NCBI GenBank assembly: GCA_963930655.1
Contig: OZ005601.1
Location: forward strand, 11,776,001 to 11,840,000
Direction of reading: 5' to 3'
Length of the DNA: 64,000 nt
Source: Myrica gale
Taxonomy: Eukaryota; Streptophyta; Magnoliopsida; Fagales; Myricaceae
Positions within the stretch are counted from its first letter, which is position 1. Each line of letters begins with the position of its first letter. The position numbers and the translations under genes are program-made. The notes beneath the pieces are model-generated. The model was not told the origin of the DNA. It was given only the letters and a program-made list of their open reading frames with translations, and ran no database searches. Shown here in pieces: positions 1-11,303 of the stretch.

Positions 1-950
1 TTAGCAGAAAATTACTGGCAAACAGAGGAATCCAAGAATGAGCTACTATACTAGGCAGAACAAATCAGCTGAAAACAAATTATGCTTCATGGTCATGATT
101 TAAGAGTTGTGATCAGGGCAAAGAATTTCAACTTAACAATAGAGAAATGGTGGCCATTAAAACGTAATAAGTGAAGGGAGACCTTAAGATTTCAGTTTTT
201 TTCTGCTCAAGAGCTTGTCTTCCAGCTCTTGTTTCCTGCTTATTCAAGTTGGGAATAATTCCTGCCTTGGCTGATATTGCTTATCCAAAATTCAGGACAG
301 ACCATCTAGGAATCGATGTAAATCATATAGTAACATTAATGCTAACTACAAAACTAGAGCCAAAAATATATCTGCAGCAAAAAATGGAACTTCAACAATA
401 GGGAGTAAAGAATTTCAACTTTTAATTCTTTACTCCCAAAATGTTGGCAATGATACCTCTAATAATCCAACAAGTGGAACGTATTTAATTTCTTTAGTCC
501 TTGCTCACCAAACTCTCCGGCCTAAATGTGAAAATGTACTGACTGGAAAATGGTTGCTTGAGAATTCTAAAGACCTATTGGTTTGCTGAGGACATTAATA
601 ATCTCAATGTATCACGAAGACATACAATAAGAATAATTCAAGAAAGTAGTCAGCATTCATCAAGAAAACAAAGTACCAGCATCATTGCACTATGCAGAAT
701 TTTTCAGTACTGAAAGATATTTATATGCAGAGTATGAGAATAGAGACCCAAAAAAAAAAGAGGCAACATGAGTTGGTATCTGTTCATAAGCACAAGATAT
801 TTACCAAAAGATCCAAGCCACTTTGATCTTTGCATAACTACTTTCCCACAAGACATCTTTCGATTTTCCATTTTATTTCCTTACCGAGCAACTATGTACA
901 TGTGTTTCTATAACAATATTCGTAATTTTCATTTTACAAAAACTATCAAC
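1..950. other. AT-rich sequence without a recognisable gene
   Basis: I see no convincing coding exon here. The short open frames lack codon bias or recognisable motifs. The stretch could be intronic if the exon-like blocks at 950-1500 belong to a minus-strand gene continuing beyond the left edge. Confidence 0.4.
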
Positions 951-954
951 CCAT

Positions 955-1095
955 CACAATTACTGAACAGAGCAGTTCAAAAATTTGGGTCCACCACTCG
1001 CTAAGTTGGTATTCAAGGAAGAAATGGAAGCCTTTGAGAATGGAGTCCCTTGCGATACCGGGTGAGGAGAGATATGGCCTCGGGCACCAATTCTC
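955..1095 (-). CDS. possible internal coding exon of an unidentified minus-strand gene
   Basis: Read on the minus strand, this block gives an uninterrupted peptide of about 45 residues (it begins IERIGARGHISPHPVSQG). A stop precedes it, and a GT donor-like site (CA|GTAATT) lies near its left end. The composition, rich in Ser, Gly and Pro, looks coding rather than random. It could be exon 2 of a gene whose first exon is the block at 1233-1480 and whose remainder lies left of the window. The acceptor is weak and I do not recognise the protein. Confidence 0.25.
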
Positions 1096-1232
1096 TCAAT
1101 TCAGAATTTCTATTTCATCTTAACAAAGAAAAAACCCAACATAAACAGAAACTTTTATCTGAAAGCTAAACACTGAAAGTAAACAGAGGAGAAAATGTAT
1201 ACACATGCATCCATATAGCTAGCTAGCATTTA

Positions 1233-1480
1233 CCACCGGACGGAAGCAGAAAGGAACTTTTTTGCTTAGCTTTTCTCGTGTGAGCCCTGGCTGATGTCGC
1301 CGAGTCAGAGGTGGTAAATGTTGATTTCGGCACTTTTCCTGCAAGATTTGTTAGGGTTCCAGCGAGGACGAAGGAGCAGAGGGTGAGAGCTAAAAGGAGA
1401 GAGAGAGAGAGGTGTTTTTGCCGGCAGTGGAGAAGAGGAGGAGAGCGGTTAGGGTTCACTGCGTGCGCGGGGGAGGGGGG
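1233..1480 (-). other. possible first (leader) exon of a minus-strand gene
   Basis: On the minus strand this GC- and CT-rich block carries the usual plant leader features: AACCCTAACC, a run of CTCTCTC, and a GT donor (GGTAAATGC) at its left end followed by AT-rich intron-like DNA. A 94-codon frame runs through it with a hydrophobic stretch (LSLSLLLALTLCSFVLAGT). It is equally well explained as a 5' untranslated CT-rich leader. It ends where the hairpin cluster at 1468-1580 begins. Confidence 0.25.
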
Positions 1481-1624
1481 ACATTTACGCAGGGGTGATC
1501 GTTTCACCCCTGCGTTTTTTTTTAATACAGCAGAGGGTGAAACGGTGTCGTTTCACCCTCTGCTGTATTAAAAAATATATATGGGCCGGCCCTGGGCCTT
1601 GGCCTGATTATCATGGCCGGCCCA
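1468..1624. repeat. cluster of three hairpins (perfect inverted repeats)
   Basis: There are three successive palindromes. The first has 12-bp arms (ACGCAGGGGTGA) around a 5-bp loop. The second has arms of about 26 bp (core AATACAGCAGAGGGTGAAAC) around the 6-bp loop GGTGTC. The third has 10-bp arms (TGGGCCGGCC). The first two share the motif GTTTCACCC and were probably derived by duplication. They abut AT-rich DNA leading to the CACTA-like terminus at 2745, so they may be part of the same composite element. Confidence 0.6.
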
Positions 1625-2316
1625 TTTAAAAAACTATTTTAGTAACCCAATTTTTTTCTAAAAAATTTCAATATTTTCTAAATATGTGTTTTTAATAAAT
1701 TAAAAGCATTTCTAATTTATACTAATATTTAAAAAATCTTTATATTTAGAATTCAAACTATAGCATATGTATTTAATTTTCTTTTTTATAACTAGTGTAA
1801 TAATTTTAATTAAAACAACATGATAGTAATAATATATAGTACTTAAAATTTAAAAGTATAATATTTTCTATACTATAAGTATTTTAATCATTTAATACTA
1901 TAAGTATTTTAGTCATTTAATACATGATATGTATTTTAATTGCATAAGTTAAATTTACAATATCTAATTTTGAAATAAATAATATGTCATAATTAGTCTT
2001 ATATTACAAATTATTCAAATATAATTGCTAATTATAAGTATGATACTATACTATAAGTTTTCATAACTACTTAGTTCTAATCAATAATAACAAATATTGT
2101 TATACTTTCAAATATATTATGTCACAACTTTAGTGTTCATAACACTCTCTAACTTCAATTTTCATAACACTTCTTTTAATTATGCATTTTATTAAGGAAG
2201 TCTCTTAAAATAAAATTTGTTAGACACATGACAACATAAAGTTATGTATTAAAAGACTTAAAATAATCCATAAAATAATTATTAACATATAAATAATATT
2301 TTTTTCCTTTTTTTTG
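1625..2316. other. very AT-rich spacer
   Basis: The sequence consists of near-pure A and T runs with scattered ACTATAAGT repeats and no coding potential. It may be the interior of the CACTA-like remnant ending at 2745. Confidence 0.4.
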
Positions 2317-2745
2317 CACATATACCTATAGCAGCGGTTGTCTCAAAACCGCTGCTATAGGTATATCTTTAGCAGCGTTTAAAAAAAACGCTGCTAAAGG
2401 TACAGCCTACAGCGGCGGTCAGTACGACCGCCGCTGTAGGCACCATACCTATAGCGGCGGTCAGTACGACCGCCGCTATAGGTAGGACCTATAGCCGCGG
2501 TACGTACCGCGGCTACAGAGACCGCGGCTATATGATATTTTTAGCCGCGGTCTCTGTAGCCGCGGTCATCAACCGCGGCTATAGGCGGGTCTGTAGACGC
2601 GGTACGTCCCGCGGCTACAGAGACCGCGGCTAAAAATATCATATAGCCGCGGTTTTTCGTAAGCGCCGCTAAAACCACATTGTAGCGGCGGTTTTCGTGA
2701 CCGCCGCTACAGTGACCGCCGCTATAGGTGTTTTTTTTTGTAGTG
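2317..2745. mobile_element. CACTA-type transposon end with palindromic subterminal repeats (partial)
   Basis: The right terminus reads TTTTTTTTTGTAGTG, the reverse complement of the CACTA terminus CACTACAAAAA. Inward of it are many subterminal units (ACCGCCGCTATAGG, CCGCGGCTACAG and variants). Most are arranged as palindromes, including 25-bp perfect arms around TATGATAT. Such 10-20 bp subterminal arrays are the binding sites of En/Spm-type transposases. I cannot find a matching left CACTA terminus, so the element is probably truncated or chimeric on that side. Confidence 0.7.
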
Positions 2746-4130
2746 TCATAATTTAATCTATTTATAAGTTGTATCTTGTGTTAATGGTGTAAGTATGTAT
2801 ATGCTTATAAAGATCAAAGAGATTAAAAAAAAGAGTTATAAACATGTGCTCGTCTTCAAACCCTTTTGATTCAGGGGAATAAGGCCTCTCTGAGAGTTAC
2901 CAGAGGGTGAAAACATGTAGTCTTAGCATCTTAGGTAAGAATGTTCTACAATCTAAAATTATTCGCAATGAAAATATACAACGTACAGTTGGCGTGGGTT
3001 ATAGTGTGAGTTTAGTGTTGTGTGAGTGGAGTGAGTACACGGTGTGGATTTTCTGAGTGGAGTTGGACGGACAGATTTGAAGCAGCACATTAAATGAGTG
3101 CTGCCCGACCCGCCGACCCGCACAGTGACTCATTAACACACAACCCGAATAACTCGAGCTCTTCCCCCAATTTCTGCTTTTGGAATTCAAATTTGAACCA
3201 CCTGCGTAGTCATTCCTAGCCTTCGACCTGCGTCCACATTGAAACCACCTGCGAGCCCGCTGGGGAAGAAAGCATTGGAGCCGTAGCCTTCGTCTTGGAG
3301 CTCCCACTTCGTCTTGTGAACTGTGCCTTGGTATTCTGGTATTCCCATTTCTCATTTGTGCAGTTAATTTTTATTGGTTAATGGAGTTAGATTCAGATGC
3401 TAAGCACCACACGTTCGTATAACAGCTAGACTTTATTCTAGCTCCCTGTCAGCTTCCACTTCTCTCTTTAAGGTTGCAGTAGGTTGTTTCCCCAAATCTT
3501 AAAGACCAAAGCATCTAGGGTCCATAGAAATAATTAAAGACCAAATCATTAAGGTTGCAGTACGTTACTGTCTAAAGCCATTTGTGCAGTTAATTTTTAT
3601 TGGTTAATTAGTAATTTGTCTTGATCCTTAGAAATAATTAGTGCAGTTAATTGTTATTAGTTAATTAGTAATTTGTCTTGATCCTTATAAATAATTAACC
3701 AGATGATAATTTTGTCTTTGCCGATTTTGGAAGAGTCCCCACCACAAAATTCAGTCCCCGATGGAGCTGGCCTGGAAGTCATGACCTCAAAAAAATATTT
3801 GTAATGGTGACCTCCTCCTACTGGAGTATTGAAAAAGTCATTAATATTCTCATCCAAACATCAAAATGGTCGTTATAGCACAAAGGAAGAACAATTTCTA
3901 AACTATATGGCATCAACGTATTATAAGACAGTAACGTTTTCTAAATTTGTGGTGTTTGTGGCTGTAGCTAATTATCTTAATGACAACCTCTTACTGTAAA
4001 ACATTTGCTGGTACCATCAGTTTCAGTAGTGTAAGCTAGGCTTCGTGCTTGATCTGTCATTAGTAATGAAAAGCACACAATTATTTGCAGGGACTGTAAT
4101 TTTTGGTGCTTACTGCAACTTGCATAAATT

Positions 4131-6636
4131 ATGGCCCAAATGGAAGGAATCAATCCAAATATCAGTAGACGAGGGTCCAGTAGTTCCGAAGTCCCAGAGG
4201 GTGAGTTAGTTTAGTTATCCTTTAGTTGAGTAGCCTCTAACTGGTAACAGGGCTTTTTTTAATTCTTTTCTTTTATTGGTATATACAGGTGACATGGTAC
4301 TGGTCGACAATGGGGAGAATGTAGATGTATGGAGCATAGAGTGGAGGGACATCGAACATGCGTACGATTGGTACAACCGGTACGCAACACTGAATGGCTT
4401 TAGCATTCGTAGACATAGCGGGAACAAAAATAAAGAACTTGGGTTTTGGACATATAAGGCCTTTGTTTGTAGTAAAGAAGGGACAAGGAAAGAAAAGGAC
4501 CCGCTTGTGCCGGTTAAAAGGGAGCGACCAAATACAAGGTGTGGGTGCCTGGCAGGTATTACTATACAACGGCAGCGCAGTGGGAAGTATTGCGTCTTCG
4601 ATTGGAATTCGCAACTTAACCATGAGTTGGCGACACCGAGGAAGGTTCACCTACTCCGTTCCCACAGAAGCATGAGTGAATCGCAACGTGCCGAGGCTTT
4701 GGATTCAGATAGGGTCGGTATTCGCCCTAAATTGGCAGTGAACTTGATGTCTGAACAGGCTGGGGGTAGACAACTTTTAGGATTCACTCATCAAGACTAT
4801 AAAAATTTCTTGAATGGTAGGAGAACCAAGACAATGGAAGTTGGCGCAGCCGGTGTACTCATTAACTGGTTTGGTGATCAGATAAAGAACGATTCAGAGT
4901 TTTTCTTCCGGGTCATGATGGATGAAGATGAACACATTACTAATGTCTTTTGGTCAGACCATGCCATGCAAATCGATTACTCCATCTTCGGGGACTTTGT
5001 CTCGTTTGACACCACATACAGGACAAATAACGAGCATAGGCCATTGGGAGCATTCCTTGGGGTGAATCATCACAAAAAGTCGGTCATATTCGGAGCATGT
5101 TTATTGTTTGATGAGACGGCGCAGACATTTACTTGGCTTTTTGAAACGTTCGTTGAGTGTATGAATGGGAATGCCCCTATATCCCTGTTCACCGATCAAG
5201 ATTCTGGCATGCTAGCTGCAATTCCTCATGTCCTACCAGTGACACACCATTTTTTATGTGCCTGGCACATATCTCAAAATGCTATGAAAAATTTGGGGTC
5301 GTTACTTGCCAACAAGGACTTCAAACGAGCTTGGAACGATCTTCTGTTTGACCCCGAGTTAGACGACTTCGAACAGTGTTGGAGTAGAATGATTGACACG
5401 TATGAACTACAAGGCAATGTGTGGTTGCAAAGGATATATGAAAAGCGAGAGAAATGGGCACCAAAGTACGTACGCAATGTTTTTTGTGCTGGGAAGAAGA
5501 CGACCCAGATTAGTGAGAATTTCAACTCCATATTGCGTGGGTTCTTACGTACGAATATGGATATGGATCGATTCCTACATCATTTCCATAGAGCAGTAAA
5601 TGAGTTGAGATACAACGAGTTAGTTGCAGATTTTAAGATGCTTCAGGCAGTGCCCATTAAAGAATCTGGGGATCCGCTCTCTGATCATGCGGCAGAGGTC
5701 TACACCCCAACTGTGTTGAAAGTTTATATGGAGCAAGCACGGCTAGCTGGCTATGTTAAGTTGGACTGTCGGAGGGAAAGCATTGGGATCGAAGAGGTTG
5801 ATGTTCACGTATGCAGCCGGGACCGGGCACATAATTGTTCAACAGCAAAGCGCTATGTGATTACATCGGAGAATGGGGTTCACCAATGTACCTGCAAACG
5901 GTTCAACTTTCTTGGTGTCGTATGCTGCCACATTATATGGTTGCTGAAACAAAAGGGTCTATTCACTATTCCTGATGCGTATATACTCCCCAGATGGAGA
6001 AGAGACGCTAGGAAGTTAGCTGTGTCGGCTAGCAGGTCACATACTACGACCGAGCCGACTCTCATAAGGGTGGTAAACCGCCGGAGATACGTAAACCAAT
6101 TTGCATCAATGTGTCATCAATATGGGGCTAAAACTAAATCTTGGCCAATATTTGATCGTTACTATCAAGGACTACGACAGGAGCTTGCTCAGTTGTCAGA
6201 TGATGAGGATCCTACTGTCCCTATTAGTGACCCTATTAGTGCTGGTTCTGGAGTGGGTACTGATGTAGATATTATTGCAAAAGGTTTCAAGTGTCGTCCG
6301 CCGAAGCATCAAGGAAATAAGCGACTAAAGAGCGCACTTGAACTAAGAATTAATCGTGCTCGTAATCGTGGACGTGCTCGTGGCCGTGCTTTGTCACAAC
6401 CAATTGCTCGTCGTCTGCCACTACTTGACGAATTGGAGTTAGAGGTATGTTTGCATTCTTCTTCAGTTATGATTTTGAATTACATTTACTATAACAATGC
6501 AAATGGTTCAGTACATATCTAATGTACTCCTCTTTTGTAGGACGAGGAGGAGGATGAGGAGGATGGGGGCGAGGAGGAGGATGAGGGCGAGGACGAATCA
6601 GTAACGGGACGATTTAGGAGCCTCGATGAGTTGTAG
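4131..6636 (+). CDS. FAR1/FRS-type MULE transposase, three exons, 773 aa
   Basis: Coding exons are 4131-4200, 4289-6444 and 6541-6636. Introns 4201-4288 and 6445-6540 have GT..AG ends and the phases close (GAG-G|GT-GAC, GAG|GAC). The start MAQMEGINPN is the first ATG after an acceptor-like TTATTTGCAG at 4081-4090. Domains in order: FAR1 DNA-binding region at about residues 41-150; MULE transposase core with SFDTTYRTN (first catalytic Asp, about 263), LFTDQDSG (second, about 324) and LCAWHIS; SWIM zinc finger CTCKRF..CCHIIW at about 555-575; an Arg-Gly stretch RARNRGRARGRA near 712; and an acidic Asp/Glu tail in exon 3. It should bind the TIRs and excise and insert the element. The frame is intact. 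A domesticated FRS regulator is the alternative, but TIRs and TSDs around it favour a transposon gene. Confidence 0.88.
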
Positions 6637-8764
6637 TACATTGAGTTTTCTGATGTCAAGGTCCGTGGAATTCGTTACGTTATGTATCCTATTTTGATCA
6701 AACTAAACCTCTGCCAATGACTGTCTCACATAAACTACTATGTGTGTTCTTACGTTCATATAGGGAGGCTGGGGGAATGATGAAACTGTCCAGGAGGCTG
6801 CAGTAAGGGAAGCTATTGAAAGAGATTTTTGAGGTAGTTATATGAAACTCAGTTCATGTTATCATCTGGTGATCTTTTTGAGGTCTTGAAATTGCTATGA
6901 TTTTCTGCATGTTACCATCTTATTCTCTAGTTCAACAGTTTCATACTGTAAATTGTCAATCTCCTTCCTGAGGTTACTATAACAGCTTCATTGATGTGAT
7001 TGCTAACGTTCTCACAAGTTTGAGCCACTTTATGTGTTTGTTGATCAATTCTAGTCAAAGATTTTACAAGATTGTCGTAAATGTCATTAGGAAATTTCTA
7101 TTTAATTTATTGCTATTTATTGTACCTTTCTTTGTATTGATTTGAATGTTTTACATGACCGTTGTAGCTTAGGATTTTATTCATGACAAATTGAAGAGGA
7201 AGTTTTTATTCTGATATCCCTGACTGTGTTTTATTTTTTGGGTAACGTTCTCACAAGTTTTTGTGGCAGAGTAATAAGGTGGTTACAAGATAAGCCTTAA
7301 AGAGAAAAAACAGCAAACCTAACTGTGTACGTCAGGGATATGGGTTCCATGAAAACTTTGGTTATTTATCATATGCATAGTCAGCTGATTTTACCAAATG
7401 ATTCACCAGTTTCTCTGTTTTTTGCCTGAAATAGGCAGACCTGCAAATAGAACAAAATCATATTTTAAATCAGATATTTGAATTGTCGTCTTGCTTCTTC
7501 TACGTCTCTTTGCGGCCTGACAACAAGAACTCCATTCTTAGACTAAAAAGTCTCCCGCCAACATAAGTAGCAAGTAGGCTAAAGTTCACCTAAATCAAAC
7601 AAGAAAGCATAATGGACTTAACTGTAACTGATTGCAAATCAAAGTTATAATACCTTGTTACTAGTTTTGACATGTTGGTGGGACATCTATACAATAGTTT
7701 TCACATGTTGTAGATGAATTTTCAGGTTATGTTCTAGTGGCCAGAAATGTGTGCTACTATGGAGATGATACGGATAGATCTGCTGCTGGGTATGATGCTC
7801 TCTTTGCAATGTAGGTGGATGTGCTTCAGATCCACCGTTTTGTTTTTTGAACTAATGTAAAAGGATTAAGTTGGGAAGACAGATGCTGGTTATAATACCT
7901 TTCACTTCTACTGATAGATTTTAAGGGCCTATTTCTCTGTAACGTATGATACTGATCTTTTTTTTATTCCCTGGTTATGATACTTGTGTCTTGAGTGTCC
8001 ATCCTGAAGCAGCTTTTGATACTATCTCTCATGTAAAGTTGCGGTTACATAGATGAATGTTTTGGTGTGGCTTCGTCTCCAGCTGTTAAAAAGTGGAAGC
8101 CTGGTTGAGATGGTTTTGTGCTGCTTTCGATTTATAAATGCCTTTCGGCTAATTTTTCTTAACTTTTAGTCGAGGCTGTCTAGCTGTGGAATTAATCATG
8201 ATTTTCAGGCGAGAACAACTACCAAATTATATTTAAGTAGTTGAGAGATCGAATTTGTTCCCTCAGTTTATGCTGAAATATAAGACTTTCTTCTGAAAAT
8301 AGCTGCATTAAGAAATCTTCTCGGTACAACTAACTAAGGTATGAATAGAAGTTTCAATAGAATTAAGTTCCCTCGGTTTACATCAATTGATAGAAAATGA
8401 AAATTCATTCAGAAAAGAATTCGAGAGAGCTCCAATTAATGCTGAAATAATCTGACCAACATTATGTGATACCATGTCTAAGGCAGACACGTTGTTCTGG
8501 TACTTTTCACAAGCTTGTTTAGTTGTTTTCCAAATTTTTTTCTAAGTTAGTTGTTTTCCAATTAAATGAAGTGAAACGGCGTAATTTAAAGTATCAAAAG
8601 ATAAAATTTTCAAAAGAAGATGAAGAATTATAAACACTACTACACACAAAAGTCAGCAAATACACGGTTTTTAGCTCATCCTAAAAGTACACACATAGAA
8701 AGATCAATAGTTACCTCAACAATTACAACAATACGTACTAATTAATCTTGGGAGGAGTAATGAT
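6637..8764. other. non-coding interior of the MULE
   Basis: This is the 3' flank of the transposase gene and of the convergent GRF gene. AG acceptor-like sites near 6764 suggest spliced 3' UTR. A short open stretch near 7735-7825 (YVLVARNVCYYGDDTDRSAA) looks exon-like, but I cannot identify it. Confidence 0.35.
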
Positions 8765-9286
8765 TTACTTCACACCAAGAGAAAATCCTACAACGAAAAC
8801 AGAAATAAACAACACCCATGACGTTATCAGCTGCTGCCACAGGCGGTGACCATTTTCCTTCGATCTCTTAATTTCTCCATCCTTCACTTTCAAGTTGTCA
8901 TTGGACGTTTGAAGCTTTTCCTCAAGCAATTTAACCCGTTCTTTGAAGCTCTCAATCTCAACATCCTTTGCTTGTGATTTGGCAATCTCAGCCTCTAACT
9001 TCTCTTCCAGACGCTGCATTTTGACAATCAATAAAACTAAAGCATCATCATTTGTTTCAAATCCAGCCTGGTAATCAAGCCAATCAAAAAAACCACATCC
9101 ATGATTTTCACGTCCACTGTAGTTGGGGCAACCGAAAAATCGTCTACCAAAATTCTCTGGAGTGAAAGACCTCCTCACACTGGTGGAGATGCCACAGTTG
9201 CATCTCGGGGGTTCCGAAACCTCCCTAGGAGCCCATCTCTGACTACCACTACTCCGTGCAGTTGATATGGATGATGACGATGCCAT
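8765..9286 (-). CDS. GRF-type zinc-finger protein with coiled coil and C-terminal membrane segment
   Basis: This 173-residue single-exon frame has a Ser-rich N-terminus, then a GRF-type zinc finger. Putative ligands are C29, C31, C53 and C64, with the hallmark GRRFFGC and GCGFFDWLD. A heptad-rich helical region follows at about 85-150 (MQRLEEKLEAEIAKSQAKD and similar). The hydrophobic C-terminal segment at about 152-172 (SWVLFISVFVVGFSLG) suggests a tail anchor. GRF fingers bind nucleic acid in other proteins. Small GRF/coiled-coil/TM proteins are common in plants and often lie with transposable elements. Here it sits inside the MULE, convergent with the transposase, so an accessory transposition role is an inference. 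Confidence 0.75.
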   Translation of the reverse strand: MASSSSISTARSSGSQRWAPREVSEPPRCNCGISTSVRRSFTPENFGRRFFGCPNYSGRENHGCGFFDWLDYQAGFETNDDALVLLIVKMQRLEEKLEAEIAKSQAKDVEIESFKERVKLLEEKLQTSNDNLKVKDGEIKRSKENGHRLWQQLITSWVLFISVFVVGFSLGVK

Positions 9287-9822
9287 TCACCTTAAAGTGT
9301 CAGCAACCTGAGTAATTACATGTGAACATATTTGCAGTCACTCTAAACATGTTTGCATATACGATCTCTGGTTTCCATCAAAGACCTGCCTACAGTCATC
9401 GGCATCACAACAAGGAGAAGACCAATTGGCACTAGTTTTCTCATCACTTTTTTTTTTTGCTGAATAGTTTTGTCATCACTTCATATCAACTGAAACTAAT
9501 GTGCATCCACATTTTCATTCAACCAAAGAGTTCAGGTGTTTTCCCCCTAGCTGAGTTACAATCTCATATTTACAGTACATCTCCCTCTTCTTCAAAGATG
9601 CAACAGAATTTAAGGATTTTAAAATGAGAGTCGAAACTGAAGCTAGAAGCAACAACTAGAGTTATTTCCATGGGGAAGACCGCAGCTATACCTGAATAAG
9701 CTACTCTATGACCAAAGACACAGATAAAGTATATTTGATGGAAACTGAAAACACCAATTCAGTAACTATATTCATAAGTTCTGCTACAAAAACTGAGATA
9801 AACACAAGGAAGAAAGCCTCAC
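9287..9822. other. spacer between GRF gene and captured exon
   Basis: AT-rich, with no convincing coding sequence. On the minus strand it would be the leader or an intron of a transcript starting in the right TIR. The open frame that continues from the captured exon into this side (FFLVFISVFVAEL) is a read-through of captured intron sequence. Confidence 0.4.
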
Positions 9823-10137
9823 TTGAAAAAAACTTATCCCAAAGCATCTCAAAAGGTAATGAACCTAGAGTCAGAAACATGAAAGCAATTTTTGGTTTCC
9901 TTGATTCAACAGGAGGCGTGTTCAAAATTTCTTTAAATACAACTCGAGCTGGAAATTCCTCATCAGTTAATTCCGTTGAAGGATGTTGTTCCAACATACC
10001 GCACCAAGCAGAAAAATGCTAACCAAAGAAACCAATAGAACAATCCTTTTAGGCCTCTTTAAATGTGATCTCTGTCGTGACCAAGACATGATCATAATGT
10101 CTCTTAGGCCCAGGTGCCATGCACGGACTGTCTTCAT
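9823..10137 (-). pseudogene. captured first exon of a Core-2/I-branching (DUF266) glycosyltransferase-like gene, frame-broken
   Basis: From the minus-strand ATG at 10137 the peptide reads MKTVRAWHLGLRDIMIMSWS, then a Lys/Arg cluster and a hydrophobic anchor (IVLLVSLVSIFLLG), which is a type II membrane N-terminus. After a deletion and frame change it continues ELTDEEFPARVVFKEILNTP and PKIAFMFLTLGSLPFEMLWD up to DKFF, then a GTGAGG donor-like site at 9822-9817. This order matches exon 1 of plant DUF266 glycosyltransferase-like proteins. A stop after the anchor, loss of the luminal spacer and one extra T before the donor show it is not functional. It lies inside the MULE, so it is a transduplicated host fragment. 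Confidence 0.75.
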
Positions 10138-11303
10138 TTTAGGATGAAAGCATTATACATACTAAATGCTACTTAATTTACCACCTAGCCATATTTGCAC
10201 AAAATTAATATACAAAACAAAAAAGAAACAAACATCAGGCAGCACAAACAATTTCACAGCAAGGTTTTAGCTCCAACAAAAATTTTCTTGCAGTATTCAC
10301 AAATATATACTTCCACAGACATCAGGCAGCACAAAAAATTTGATGACTACAGAAGACTACTCACTAGAGGTTTTACCCATAACTAACTGTCATGTTCTTC
10401 GCACCCCTGTGGCAATGCAAAAGAGAGATAACAAAGTCCGATATAAAGACACCCCAACCCAGAAATAAAAATTCATAAATGAGAGTGCAAGCCACAATGA
10501 GCAAGACCTGCAGTACTCACGCAGTCCTCAAAAGCTTCTTTTACAAGAGAGACTAAGACCACCAGACTCAAAGGGACCACATTCTTTAAATGCTACAAAA
10601 GCAATTTTTGTCCGTCCATATGTTCTGTTACAGAGAAAGTTAATAATACTGTAAAAAAATAATTTCAAATGTAATAACTAAGTGGATTCAGCCAAAAAAA
10701 GGATCATCCAGCCAGTCCCTGGTCTATGACGTGCTATGTGAAGGTCTACAGCTATAACTATCAAGGACTACGATAACATACGATGGAAAATTAGTAGAAT
10801 GCACATGAAATGAATAAACTTTTGTAATATACAACATTATGACCCAGATTAGTTAAATGCAGGTATCAAATCAGGAAAAAAACGAGTAAATATCAAGGAT
10901 TCAAACGAGCAGAGCAGTATCTGTAAAATATCAAAAACGCAGTATCTGTAAAATATAAATCGAGCAACATCTGGAAAAACAAAGTAAATCGAGCAACATC
11001 TGGAAAAACAAAGCTGAACCAAAGCCTGTACCTTCCACAGGAGCTCGAATGCTGAAGACGCAAACTGAACAAGGCTGAAGGCTAGGGCTCGAATTTTGGT
11101 GGGGGTGGCGGAAGGTCGAGATTTGGGGGAGATGCGGGAAGGAGTCGACTTTTCGAGCCGGGTCGCGGGTTTTCTCCGGGTCAACAATCGGGTCGCCTCA
11201 TTAATTCGCTGGCGAGCTACAAGCCGTTCGATGAAGCCCACAAGATCCTCACTGTCGACTCACACCACTCACACCCTCCGGAACTCACACAGTAACTCGA
11301 GCC
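10138..11303. other. right arm and degenerate terminal inverted repeat of the MULE
   Basis: This holds the right TIR and probable promoter of the minus-strand transcript. Short direct repeats occur here. ACATCAGGCAGCACAAA is present twice near 10231 and 10319. GCAGTATCTGTAAAATAT and a 28-bp unit with GAGCAACATCTGGAAAAACA are each duplicated at about 10910-11016. No coding region is supported. Confidence 0.5.

Noticed and set aside
2317-2745. A CRISPR-like repeat array
   Set aside because: The repeats are palindromic, variable and unspaced. They end in a CACTA terminus, and this is a plant genome.
4273-4650. 125-aa minus-strand frame opposite the FRS transposase
   Set aside because: It is a shadow of the conserved coding strand, with no motif of its own.
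4131-6636. A host FAR1-related regulator rather than a transposon gene
   Set aside because: The surrounding TIRs, 10-bp TSD and captured cargo favour a transposon. Domestication cannot be fully excluded without orthologue comparison.
10849-11241. 130-aa minus-strand frame in the right arm of the MULE
   Set aside because: It lies in the TIR and subterminal repeats. The peptide reflects tandem repeats and shows no recognisable domain.
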